Source of the DNA: Calditrichota bacterium
GTDB taxonomy: Bacteria; Zixibacteria; MSB-5A5; GN15; FEB-12
Reading direction: 5' to 3'
Length of the DNA stretch: 14,330 bases
Assembly (NCBI GenBank): GCA_030641085.1
Contig: DAOWIC010000168.1
Span: forward strand, 1-14,330
Part shown: piece by piece, positions 1-7,300 of the stretch
Position numbering within the stretch: position 1 is the first letter of the stretch
Layout of the letters: each line of letters starts with the position of its first letter
The notes under the pieces: model-generated
Databases searched by the model: none
Seen by the model: the letters and a program-made list of their open reading frames with translations, nothing else
Told to the model about the DNA's origin: nothing
Made by a program: the position numbers and the translations under genes

Positions 1-2
1 AG

Positions 3-593
3 AAGGCCTTTTTCGAGTACCACATGTACACCCTGCCGCGCAAGGCGACCCTGAAAGACAAAGAGATCAAACAGATATCCCTCTTTGAACCGGCCACCAC
101 GAGCGTCACCAAGGGTTTTATCTATCGTCCGGAACGTAATGCTACCCGGGTCGAGGTTGCCCTCAAATTCGTCAACTCCGCCGCCGCCGGACTGGGCATG
201 CCGTTGCCCGAGGGCCGGGTCAGACTCTTTCAGGCGGATGAGGACGGCTCCCTGGTGCTTTTGGGCGAAGATATTATCGATCACACGCCAAAGAATGAAG
301 AGCTGGACCTGATGGTTGGCTACGCGTTCGATATTATAGCCGAGGAAACACTGCTCAACCAGCGCCAGATATCCAGCCGGGTGGATGAGCGCGATTACCG
401 GATTAAGCTCAATAACAGAAAAACCGAAGCGGTCTCGGTAAAAGTCGAAAAGAGGCTGAACGGGTACTGGGAGGTTGTGAAAGCCAACCTTGAGTACAAC
501 AAAAAAGACGCTAACACCCTTGTATTTAACGTGCCGATAGAGGCGGACCAGTCGACTGTAATTGAGTACACGGTACGCTTCACGCGTAGATGA
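3..593 (+). CDS. DUF4139 domain-containing protein, C-terminal part (5' end outside window)
   Basis: The reading frame is already open at base 3 and runs to a TGA at 591-593, giving 196 visible residues. An internal ATG at 24 is not the start, because the frame continues upstream with family-like residues (FFEYHMYTLPRKATLKDKE). The 'EYHxYTLPRxxTLKDxExKQ' stretch followed by a beta-rich region ending in 'IEYTVRFTRR' is typical of the C-terminal half of DUF4139 proteins. These are usually exported beta-sandwich proteins of roughly 450-600 residues, so well over half of the gene should lie upstream. The biochemical role of the family is not settled. No membrane segment is visible in this part. 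The gene is followed after 86 bases by a TPR protein with its own candidate promoter, so the two need not be one operon. I am confident of the family but cannot give a function. Confidence 0.8.
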   Translation, partial: KAFFEYHMYTLPRKATLKDKEIKQISLFEPATTSVTKGFIYRPERNATRVEVALKFVNSAAAGLGMPLPEGRVRLFQADEDGSLVLLGEDIIDHTPKNEELDLMVGYAFDIIAEETLLNQRQISSRVDERDYRIKLNNRKTEAVSVKVEKRLNGYWEVVKANLEYNKKDANTLVFNVPIEADQSTVIEYTVRFTRR

Positions 594-605
594 ACCGATT
601 GGCGG

Positions 606-634
606 TTGACAAGCCAAAGTGGATGGATTAGATT
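606..634 (+). promoter_or_regulatory. Candidate sigma-70-type promoter for the TPR gene
   Basis: A perfect -35 hexamer TTGACA at 606-611 is followed by a 17-base spacer and TAGATT at 629-634, which matches four of six bases of the -10 consensus. The expected transcription start is near 641, leaving a leader of about 40 bases before the TTG start at 680. The position just after the DUF4139 stop fits independent transcription of the TPR gene. The call rests on sequence matching only. Confidence 0.45.
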
Positions 635-679
635 CTACAGGTTCAATAAAAGCCGGAAAGGTTATGTTAGGAGGATATC

Positions 680-2056
680 TTGAAAACACCCGCTAAACTG
701 GCCCTCGTCACGGTCCTGCTTCTTTGCCTGGCCGGGGCAGCCTCGGCCGGAAAAAAAGGGCGCAAACTAAGCGCCGACGTCTACATCAGAACAGCTAAAA
801 TTGAGATTCTGTCCGGCGATATCGAGCGCTACCCGACGGCGATGGCCATGCTCGATTCGCTCTTTATGTATTATGGGCCCCACTCGAACGGGCTTAATCT
901 GATGGTTCAGGTCCTGGTTGACTATGTCGACAAGGCCCAGGGACCGTTCGAGAAAAGACCGTATATAGAGAAGATGGTCGCCTACCACGACTCGCTCAGA
1001 ATGTGTTGCGAAAACAAGGACATCAAAAAGAAATATCGCAAAGACTGCAAGAAACTTACCGAGTTATCCGACTCGACCATGGTTAAGTACTGGCGCGAGT
1101 CCTACGTGGCCGGTTTTGAACTGCTCGAACGCGTTGAGTATCTAACCGACGAGATCAATAACGGCACTGATTCGGTCGACATCGAGTTGGCCAAAACCGA
1201 CCGGGCGGCGGTTATAGATTCACTGGTGGCAAATATGGAATTGGCCATCATTGTCAATCCCACCGACCATCGGGCATATGTCGGCTGCGGCTCCGCCTAT
1301 GAAAAGGCCGGAGAACTGGAAAAAGCCATTGAATGGCTCGAAAAGGGTGTCGTGGTGACCGAAAACAAGTCGGCCCTGTATCTTTCTATCGCCTACAACT
1401 ACATCAATTTGAACCGGTATTGCGACGCTATCCCGTCCTTTAAGAACTATATCGAGATTGAGACCACCGATGTCGGCAACATGTACAATCTGTGCGTCTG
1501 CTATAACAACTGCGGCTTCTACGATTCAGGCCTGACCGTAACTAAATTGATTCTTGATGTTGACCCGCAGAATGCGGATGCGCTGGTTCAGATCGGCCGC
1601 TATTTTAACCAGGTCGGGCGCGATGCCGCCGATTCGGCGACCTTCTACCAGAATGCCGAGGACGAGGCCAACGCCGAGATCTGGCGTGACAATCGCACCA
1701 CGGCTTTCGACTCCTCGCTGGTCTATTTCAAGAGTGCCGTCGACGCTAAGCCGGAGAACACCTCCTATCTGGAGGAATACGCTATTATCAGCCACATCAA
1801 CGGCTACCTTGATCAGGCGGCTGAGGCATTCGCCAAAGTCACTCAGCTTGCCCCCCAGAACGAAGACTCCTGGATTTCACTGGGCGACTGCCACTTCAAC
1901 TCGAGAAAGTGGAAAGATGCTATAGCAGCCTACGAGGAAGTTATCAACCTTGACCCGAACAATCGGGAAATCCTCGAACGGCTTCACGATCTTTATGGCG
2001 AGACCGGAGACCACGCCAAGCAGGCGGAAATGACCAAAAAGCTGGAAAGCTTATAA
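680..2056 (+). CDS. Secreted TPR-repeat protein
   Basis: This is a 458-residue protein starting at a TTG codon. The start is chosen because a perfect AGGAGG (669-674) lies five bases upstream and because translation then begins with a clear signal peptide (residues 1-23: Lys3 and Lys6, a hydrophobic core LALVTVLLLCLAGA, cleavage after ASA). There is no good lipobox (residues before Cys16 are LLL), so signal peptidase I export to the periplasm or outside is likely. Tetratricopeptide-like repeats lie at about residues 196-228, 230-262, 264-298 and 361-428, with a partial last unit to the C-terminus. Examples are 'AYEKAGELEKAIEWLEKGV' and 'KWKDAIAAYEEVINLDPNN'. Such repeats form protein-binding superhelices. 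Residues 24-190 are less repeat-like and contain several Cys (109, 110, 123). The gene is flanked by a candidate promoter and a terminator hairpin, so it is probably transcribed alone. The binding partner is unknown. Confidence 0.85.
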   Translation: MKTPAKLALVTVLLLCLAGAASAGKKGRKLSADVYIRTAKIEILSGDIERYPTAMAMLDSLFMYYGPHSNGLNLMVQVLVDYVDKAQGPFEKRPYIEKMVAYHDSLRMCCENKDIKKKYRKDCKKLTELSDSTMVKYWRESYVAGFELLERVEYLTDEINNGTDSVDIELAKTDRAAVIDSLVANMELAIIVNPTDHRAYVGCGSAYEKAGELEKAIEWLEKGVVVTENKSALYLSIAYNYINLNRYCDAIPSFKNYIEIETTDVGNMYNLCVCYNNCGFYDSGLTVTKLILDVDPQNADALVQIGRYFNQVGRDAADSATFYQNAEDEANAEIWRDNRTTAFDSSLVYFKSAVDAKPENTSYLEEYAIISHINGYLDQAAEAFAKVTQLAPQNEDSWISLGDCHFNSRKWKDAIAAYEEVINLDPNNREILERLHDLYGETGDHAKQAEMTKKLESL

Positions 2057-2080
2057 GAGACCTAATTTTATGTCAACAGA

Positions 2081-2112
2081 AGCGGCAGGTGCCACGCCTG
2101 CCGCTTTATTTG
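2081..2112 (+). terminator. Rho-independent terminator after the TPR gene
   Basis: A perfect 9-bp GC-rich stem (AGCGGCAGG at 2081-2089 with CCTGCCGCT at 2097-2105) encloses a 7-base loop. It is followed by the T-rich TTTATTTG. It starts 24 bases after the TPR stop codon. It lies between that stop and the preferred priA start at 2127, which argues against the longer priA reading frame from 2070. Confidence 0.7.
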
Positions 2113-2126
2113 TAGGTGCTGTCGCC

Positions 2127-4511
2127 ATGACCCGATATGTGTCAGTCGCCGTACCTGGCCCGCTCAAGAAAACATTCACCTATCTTCTTCCGGCGTCTAT
2201 TCCATCGCTCAGTCCGGGACAGCGGCTACTCGTACCGTTTGGCCGCACTCGCATGGTCGGTTTTTTTCTCGGCCCGGCTCAGCCGATAGCGGGCGTAAAG
2301 ATCAAGCCGATCATTCGGGCGATTGACACCCACAGCTACTTCTCCCGTGAATTATTCGAGTTCTGCACCTGGATGGCGGATTATTACTTCGCCAACCCGG
2401 CCGACTGCCTCATCGCCGCCCTGCCCTCGGTCTTCAAAAAGAATCGACCGGCCCGCCTCCGCTGGACAGACGGCAATCACCCACCGCTTCCGGAAACGAT
2501 CGCGCCGCTTTCTAAGCCCGGTAAAACGGTCTCCGCCGCAACTGCGGAGAAAATCTCCTCGCACAAACACGGCCTCATGAAAGAACTGGTTGAACAAGGA
2601 TTCATTGATGAAGAGTGGCCGGATGAGTCGGATCTGGAACGGAGGTCCGTGGCCGGGTATCGCGCAGCCGCTGCCGACGCCTGGACAGATTACTTCAGCA
2701 ATCGGAAATTCCAGCCTCCGCCCCATGATGGTGTCAGGACACGCGCCCAACTGAAAGCATCAGGGTGGAGCGACCATTACATTCGGGGTGCGGTCGGGCA
2801 TTCGGTACTGATCCCGGTCCTTCAGGAGGACCCTACCCGCCTGCTGGATTTTATCCTGCCGCGAGAGAACCTCGGTCTGATCCAGCTCAACGAGGAACAG
2901 CAAGCCGCTTTTGACCGGGTCCGCGCCGCGCTGGACACCGGGTTTAAGAGTTTCCTGCTTCATGGAATCACCGGTTCCGGTAAAACGATTGTCTACTGTC
3001 ACCTCTGCCGTGAGGTCCTCGACGCCGGCCGCACGGCGCTGGTCCTGACCCCGGAAATCGCCCTCACTTCGACCACCCTCGCTTATTTTCGAGGGTTTTT
3101 CGGCGATACGGTGACGGTGACCCATTCGGCTATGACCGACAAGGAGCGACTCGAAAGCTGGCGCGGGATCCGCCAGGGCCGGTATAAGATCGTTCTCGGC
3201 CCGCGCTCGGCGGTCTTTGCCCCGCTAAAAGATCCCGGTCTGATTATCGTCGACGAGGAGCATGACAGTTCCTACAAGCAGGATGACCCCGCGCCGCGCT
3301 TCCACGGCCGCGACAGCGCCGTCATGCGCGCCCGAATCAACGAGATTCCAATTCTGCTCGGTTCCGCCTCGCCTTCGATGGAGTCCTACCACAACGCCGT
3401 CACCGGTCGATATGAACTGCTGGAACTGACCCGGCGTCCCGGCAACGCCACGCTGCCGATCGTGCGGATCGTCGATATGCGCAAGGACCGCATACGGGGC
3501 GATCTGCCCTATGTCTCATGGCAGATGAAAAAGGAGGTTGAGTCGCGCCTGACTTTGGATCAGCAGGTTATCCTCTATCTGAATCGGCGGGGTCATTCGC
3601 CACAGCTAAAGTGTGCCGACTGCGGTCACGTACCCACCTGCCCCAATTGCAGTGTCCGCCTTACCTATCATCGGGTGGGGCAAAAGATCTCCTGCCACTA
3701 CTGTGGGTATCTGCTCACCGGCTATGACACCTGCGCCAAATGCGGCGGCACCGACCTGCTCTATCTTGGAGTCGGCACCCAGAAAGTGGAAGAGAATATC
3801 CCGCGCCTGTTCAACGGCGCCACGGCGACTCGCCTCGACTCCGACTCAGCCGCCGGCAGGCAAAAGGCGTATCAGATACTGGCCGACTTCTCGCAGCACA
3901 AGAGCAATCTGCTGTTGGGAACCCAGATGGTTACCAAGGGGCTGGATTTGCCCGATGTTACTTTGGTGGGCGTACTGTCGGCCGACATGAGCCTTGATCT
4001 GCCCGATTTCCGAGCGTCGGAAAAAACTTTTGCCCGCCTTTTGCAGGTGGCCGGGCGCAGCGGACGCGCCGAGGTCCCGGGCGAGGTGCTGATTCAGACC
4101 TTCTACCACGAAAGCGATGTAATTCACGACGCCGCTCGACAGGACTACCGCGCCTTTTACGAGCGCGAGATCGAATCGCGAAAGAGCCTTGCCTATCCGC
4201 CTTTTGCGAGGATCATCAACTTCATCCTGGCCGCCACCGATGAGAAAAAACTCGAAGAAGCGGCACTGTGCTTCGCCGGTTTGCTTCGCGAAAAGGCGGC
4301 CGATTCATCGCTGAGCATCCAACTCCTCGGACCGGCCCCCTGCCCTCTTTACTATCTGCGCGGCAAATACCGGCGACACCTGCTGGTGAAAACCAGGCAG
4401 GCAATCAAAATTGTCAGAATGCTGGCCGGATGGGAAGCCTCATCCGCCAATCTCGGACTGCCATCCTCTGTCAGGCTCATTGTCGACGTCGACGCCGACG
4501 ACATGATGTAG
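2127..4511 (+). CDS. priA: Primosomal protein N' (replication restart helicase PriA)
   Basis: PriA is a superfamily 2 3'-5' DNA helicase that recognises stalled forks and starts reloading of the replicative helicase. From the ATG at 2127 the protein has 794 residues, somewhat longer than the 732 of E. coli. Visible parts are: an N-terminal DNA-binding domain (residues 1-100, with VPGPLKKTFTYLLP); Walker A GITGSGKT at about 280-287; the DEEH box at 376-379, followed by DSSYKQDD; a zinc-binding insert with eight Cys at 496, 499, 505, 508, 523, 526, 536 and 539 in CxxC pairs; and C-terminal helicase motifs GTQMVTKG (598-605) and AGRSGR (642-647). An in-frame ATG at 2070 would add 19 residues, but it has no Shine-Dalgarno and its extension crosses the terminator hairpin. 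The start at 2127 has TAGGTG eight bases upstream and begins with the family-like MTRYVSVAVPG. The gene stands alone between two terminators. Confidence 0.96.
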   Translation: MTRYVSVAVPGPLKKTFTYLLPASIPSLSPGQRLLVPFGRTRMVGFFLGPAQPIAGVKIKPIIRAIDTHSYFSRELFEFCTWMADYYFANPADCLIAALPSVFKKNRPARLRWTDGNHPPLPETIAPLSKPGKTVSAATAEKISSHKHGLMKELVEQGFIDEEWPDESDLERRSVAGYRAAAADAWTDYFSNRKFQPPPHDGVRTRAQLKASGWSDHYIRGAVGHSVLIPVLQEDPTRLLDFILPRENLGLIQLNEEQQAAFDRVRAALDTGFKSFLLHGITGSGKTIVYCHLCREVLDAGRTALVLTPEIALTSTTLAYFRGFFGDTVTVTHSAMTDKERLESWRGIRQGRYKIVLGPRSAVFAPLKDPGLIIVDEEHDSSYKQDDPAPRFHGRDSAVMRARINEIPILLGSASPSMESYHNAVTGRYELLELTRRPGNATLPIVRIVDMRKDRIRGDLPYVSWQMKKEVESRLTLDQQVILYLNRRGHSPQLKCADCGHVPTCPNCSVRLTYHRVGQKISCHYCGYLLTGYDTCAKCGGTDLLYLGVGTQKVEENIPRLFNGATATRLDSDSAAGRQKAYQILADFSQHKSNLLLGTQMVTKGLDLPDVTLVGVLSADMSLDLPDFRASEKTFARLLQVAGRSGRAEVPGEVLIQTFYHESDVIHDAARQDYRAFYEREIESRKSLAYPPFARIINFILAATDEKKLEEAALCFAGLLREKAADSSLSIQLLGPAPCPLYYLRGKYRRHLLVKTRQAIKIVRMLAGWEASSANLGLPSSVRLIVDVDADDMM

Positions 4512-4550
4512 ACGGATCCCCCGATTACGATTGTAGTGTCATAGATTACG

Positions 4551-4582
4551 AAAGGCGGACGCGAGATGCGTCCGCCTTTTCC
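4551..4582 (+). terminator. Strong rho-independent terminator after priA
   Basis: A perfect 12-bp stem (AAAGGCGGACGC at 4551-4562 with GCGTCCGCCTTT at 4568-4579) has a GAGAT loop and ends in TTTTCC. It lies 39 bases after the priA stop. The A-rich 5' arm could also let it work weakly on the other strand. Confidence 0.85.
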
Positions 4583-4608
4583 AGGAGGAAGATGTGTTTG
4601 TCTTGTTA

Positions 4609-4623
4609 TCTCTTATACACATC
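4609..4623. repeat. 15-base exact match to the Tn5 / Nextera mosaic end
   Basis: TCTCTTATACACATC equals positions 4-18 of the 19-base Tn5 mosaic end. The first three bases of the mosaic end and its last base differ here. A 7-base inverted copy of its end (GATGTGT at 4591-4597) lies 19 bases upstream. No transposase gene is present. Chance occurrence of a specified 15-mer in a window this size is very unlikely, and the mosaic end is an engineered sequence used in tagmentation libraries, so a sequencing or assembly artefact is a real possibility. Confidence 0.5.
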
Positions 4624-4658
4624 AAAGACGGTTAGATGACAGATTCTGTGCAAAAGGT

Positions 4659-4762
4659 AAAAAAAGGGACGGCCAGATCACATACAGGAGCGCTGGGGAG
4701 GGGGAAGCACTCCAGGACCTGGCCGCCATATCTTCGGGCATCAATATCCGTGGATAAATCCG
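4659..4762 (-). ncRNA. Candidate small RNA with terminator-like 3' hairpin
   Basis: On the minus strand a possible promoter (TTGATT at 4796-4791, 16-base spacer, TATATT at 4774-4769) precedes a structured stretch of about 100 bases. That stretch has a 7-bp outer stem (4719-4725 with 4670-4676) and an inner 8-bp stem, GGAGTGCT with AGCGCTCC, closed by a C-rich loop TCCCCCTCCCC. It ends in seven U (4665-4659). The inner stem has a U-G wobble on the minus strand, whereas the plus strand would have a C-A mismatch, so the structure favours minus-strand RNA. The outer and inner stems are separated by a loose internal loop, and no known RNA family is recognised. It could also be only a terminator or chance structure. 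Confidence 0.3.
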
Positions 4763-4920
4763 ACCACAAATATATCACTGCCGGAACAAAAATCAAGTAG
4801 AATGGTGCTAATCATTAAATTTTACGTATCAAACCGCCGGATGTTTTGCCGGTATCTTGAATGCCTCTATTTTTAACTGACTCTTGAGTATGTCATATAG
4901 CCTCTGAAGCCTATTAAAGA

Positions 4921-4949
4921 CAGGGTGAGCGTTTGGAGCACTCACCCTG
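4921..4949 (-). terminator. Terminator of the subtilase gene
   Basis: A perfect 9-bp stem (CAGGGTGAG at 4921-4929 with CTCACCCTG at 4941-4949) has an 11-base loop. It lies about 45 bases past the subtilase stop on the minus strand and is followed there by TCTTTAAT, a modest U-rich tail. Confidence 0.6.
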
Positions 4950-4994
4950 CTAATCGACACATGGCCAACTAATCGATCTACTAATCCGCTCCCG

Positions 4995-6863
4995 TTACAG
5001 TTTGGAAAGCAGATCCATCGTCTTCTTCGGGTTGATTAGTTTGACACTGCGCTCCCCGGCCTTCTTTTCGTCGCATCCTTTCTCGATCAGGTCACGTACT
5101 TGCGCCACGGTGAGGTCAGGGCGCACTGCCAGCAGCTTGGCGGCCAGGTTGGTCACATTAGGCGATGCCTGCGAGGTTCCGCTCAGGCTCATTTTGTCGC
5201 CGCCGGGCACATAGCTCAGCACCTCGAAACCATTGGCGTAAACATCAACCTTGCCGAAACTGGTAAACCCGGTCTCGTCTCCGGCCTGATCGACAGCTCC
5301 GATTGACATGATATTCGGTAGATCGAAAGTGCTCGGGATGAATTCATCAAAAGTCACGTCGTTGTCAGCGTTACCGGCCGAGGTGACAAAGAGTATTTCC
5401 GAAGCGTCTTTGATTCCCTGGTACAGGGACTGTTTGCCGATTTCGAATATTTCCCTTGCCAGTGCCTTTCTTTCTTCGGGCGTGCCACCGGCGTTGTTTG
5501 CCTCCAATGCGCTTTCGACACTGGCCAGGTCACCGCCCCAGCTCATGTTAACCACGCGCACACCGTACTTCTTGAAATAGGCCAGCGTCTCGAGAGTAGC
5601 CGCCGAATCCTTGCGCGCCTGCTCCAGGGTCGGGCACTCCGGTATCAGCTTATGTCCGAATGTCAAACGGGACGCCATCAGCCGCACATGCGGGTTATGC
5701 CGTGCGGCAATACCAGCCACATGGGTGCCGTGAGCATAATTGCCGTACACTGAAATATCTTCGATAAACGGCTGCACTGCCGCTCGATCCAGCGTACCAA
5801 GCTTCTGTTTTATCTCGGCTGACTCCTCGCTGTCGATGTTCGCCGTCAGGTCGGTCAAGCCTTTCATCTGCCGCTGAAGTTTGGCCCGATCCGCTTGAAT
5901 GTCGCCGATCGGGTACAACAATTCCGGTGTCTTATCGGTGTGTAGCGTATACGCCATCCCATTGACATCATCGACATAACCGTTGTTGTCGTCATCGATA
6001 CCGTTACCCGGCACCTCTTCACCGTTCACCCAGAGGTGACCGGTAAAAATATCCGTATCCAGCCCGGAGTCCCAGATAGTCACCACCACCGGAGTGCCGC
6101 CATCGCCTTCCTGAAGGGTGACCTCGCGGGCGGCCCAGATATCCTCTTTCTCCACTTGGTGAGCGTCGAGATAAGCAGCGAGAACCTCCACCACGATTGA
6201 CGTGTAAGGGATGTAGTTACGCAGCCCTTGGCTGGTGCCCAGAAGCCTCATGGCGATATCCTTGCTCATTTCGCCATCGGTCTGATCGAGGGTCGGCTGG
6301 ACGCGTGACTCGATGAGTCCCGTCAACAGGTTCTGCGTCAGCATCTCGGCTCGTCCCTTGTCGGATTTGATCTCATCCTGGACCACTTCGTAAGGCAGTT
6401 CGTTCACCCGGGCAGCGTATTCGCGTTTGAGCGCGGCGGCGAAATCCTCGTCACCGGACTTGACGGCCGCCACAATGGACCGACTAAAAAGCCCCGATGT
6501 CAGTTTGAGTGCCTCTTTTTCTTCGAGGTCGATCATAAGCGCGTTGTATTTCAGAAACTCGTCGTACTGTTTTTCCAGCAACGCGATCGCCCCCAGACTG
6601 CCATAAAACTCCTTCAGCGTCGTCTTATCGGGGATATCGTACTTATCGAGGTCGGACAGCATATCTTTTTTGACCTCAGCTGCCAGAGCCAACACCGCAT
6701 CGTCGCTCTCCAACAATTCAAGTGCTTTAATTTCGATCTTATAAGTGTGGCGGGGCAGATCATCCGCCTTTTCGATCTTGATCTTCTCAGCGAAACTGCT
6801 TCCGGCGGTTAGAAATACCGCCGCCATCAGCAGAATCATCCACTTTGACATTCCCGGTCTCAT
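4995..6863 (-). CDS. Secreted subtilisin-family (S8) serine protease
   Basis: This 622-residue protein has an N-terminal signal peptide (about residues 1-25, core WMILLMAAVFLTAG, likely cleavage near SSFA). A helical, charged region of about 220 residues matches no family I recognise. The peptidase S8 domain begins near residue 257. The full triad is visible: Asp265 in VVVTIWDSGLD, His378 in AHGTHVAG and Ser564 in SGTSQASP. The probable oxyanion Asn498 is in TSAGN. The Asp-to-His spacing of 113 residues is far larger than in subtilisin (32). This insert carries an acidic loop, GNGIDDDNNGYVDDVNG (286-302), like calcium-binding loops of related subtilases. The start at 6863 has GAGGTG a few bases upstream; Met5 has no comparable site. 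No sorting tail is present at the C-terminus, so a periplasmic or simply secreted enzyme is likely. The N-terminal region may be a propeptide or an accessory domain. The substrate is unknown. Confidence 0.93.
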   Translation of the reverse strand: MRPGMSKWMILLMAAVFLTAGSSFAEKIKIEKADDLPRHTYKIEIKALELLESDDAVLALAAEVKKDMLSDLDKYDIPDKTTLKEFYGSLGAIALLEKQYDEFLKYNALMIDLEEKEALKLTSGLFSRSIVAAVKSGDEDFAAALKREYAARVNELPYEVVQDEIKSDKGRAEMLTQNLLTGLIESRVQPTLDQTDGEMSKDIAMRLLGTSQGLRNYIPYTSIVVEVLAAYLDAHQVEKEDIWAAREVTLQEGDGGTPVVVTIWDSGLDTDIFTGHLWVNGEEVPGNGIDDDNNGYVDDVNGMAYTLHTDKTPELLYPIGDIQADRAKLQRQMKGLTDLTANIDSEESAEIKQKLGTLDRAAVQPFIEDISVYGNYAHGTHVAGIAARHNPHVRLMASRLTFGHKLIPECPTLEQARKDSAATLETLAYFKKYGVRVVNMSWGGDLASVESALEANNAGGTPEERKALAREIFEIGKQSLYQGIKDASEILFVTSAGNADNDVTFDEFIPSTFDLPNIMSIGAVDQAGDETGFTSFGKVDVYANGFEVLSYVPGGDKMSLSGTSQASPNVTNLAAKLLAVRPDLTVAQVRDLIEKGCDEKKAGERSVKLINPKKTMDLLSKL

Positions 6864-6907
6864 CGGCTCACCTCATCTTTAGATTGGTTTCGGTTTGGCT
6901 TTAAGTA

Positions 6908-6936
6908 AATGTATGCCGTCCTGAGCGACAGCGCAA
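6908..6936 (-). promoter_or_regulatory. Candidate promoter for the subtilase gene
   Basis: On the minus strand TTGCGC (6936-6931), a 17-base spacer and TACATT (6913-6908) give a moderate sigma-70-type match, with a start near 6901 and a leader of about 38 bases. The -35 box is weak, matching three of six bases. Confidence 0.35.
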
Positions 6937-6963
6937 GTCCTGGATCGGAGTTTGGAGCGCAAC

Positions 6964-7007
6964 AAAAAGGAGCCGAGCGCGACCATTCACGGGTCAAGTC
7001 CGGCTCC
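6964..7007 (-). terminator. Second terminator-like hairpin between rplY and the subtilase
   Basis: GGAGCCG (6969-6975) pairs with CGGCTCC (7001-7007), with an inner GACC/GGTC pairing (6981-6984 and 6992-6995). On the minus strand the stem is followed by TTTTTGTT, a five-U tract. Since rplY already has a terminator at 7231-7253, this one either acts as a backup or ends an unseen transcript starting between 7010 and 7230. Confidence 0.45.
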
Positions 7008-7230
7008 AAAAATCCCACTTCGCATTATGGGAACTTGTTGGCTCTCGCATCAAAGATAAACAAGATGCGTGCCATTCGAACCGGCGTCGGGCAAATTGCA
7101 TTTTGGGGGTTGTTATGCGGTATTGCCGCGTATTAATGATGCTTGAAAGCTGATTTGGACGGCACTTACTGCGCTTTTCACGATTCGTGGCTCGTAAATT
7201 GATACGAATCGCACCAGCAGCCAGAATAAA

Positions 7231-7253
7231 AGGCCGCTCCAGTGGAGCGGCCT
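7231..7253 (-). terminator. Terminator of the prs-rplY unit
   Basis: A perfect 10-bp stem (AGGCCGCTCC at 7231-7240 with GGAGCGGCCT at 7244-7253) encloses a 3-base loop. On the minus strand it is followed by TTTATT. It lies about 47 bases past the rplY stop. Confidence 0.8.
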
Positions 7254-7300
7254 CAAATTCGGTCAGGTTAGGGCCTGATGTTGCCCGAAGACTGTGTATG

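Larger units (their letters stand above)
4512..4994. other. 483-base intergenic stretch without a recognisable protein gene
   Basis: The gap lies between the tail-to-tail genes priA (plus) and the subtilase (minus). It contains the priA terminator (4551-4582), a 15-base match to the Tn5 mosaic end (4609-4623), a candidate minus-strand small RNA (4659-4762) and the subtilase terminator (4921-4949). Short open frames (for example 4566-4757 plus) resemble no known family and start inside the terminator, so I do not call them genes. The part from 4800 to 4920 is AT-rich and shows nothing further. Confidence 0.6.
6864..7300. other. 437-base intergenic stretch with two minus-strand terminator-like structures
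   Basis: The gap lies between rplY and the downstream subtilase, both on the minus strand. It holds the rplY terminator (7231-7253), an 8-bp inverted repeat CGATTCGT/ACGAATCG (7181-7188 and 7204-7211), a second terminator-like hairpin (6969-7007) and the candidate subtilase promoter. Open frames here are continuations of shadow frames from the rplY repeat tract and resemble no known protein. The 7010-7225 part has no gene I can support. Confidence 0.6.

Noticed and set aside
1526..1925. Open frames in other frames inside the TPR gene (1526-1795 minus, 1554-1925 plus)
   Set aside because: They are composition shadows rich in Arg, Pro and Ser, while the TPR frame has a signal peptide, a ribosome-binding site and repeat structure.
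4566..4757. 63-codon plus-strand open frame after priA
   Set aside because: It starts inside the priA terminator, has no recognisable domain, and crosses the candidate small RNA and the mosaic-end match.
6969..7008. tRNA-like fragment (acceptor-like GGAGCCG/CGGCTCC and a GGGTCAAGTCC T-arm-like piece)
   Set aside because: The paired arms enclose only about 25 bases. There is no anticodon or D-arm and the T-loop lacks the conserved TTC, so a terminator hairpin explains it better.
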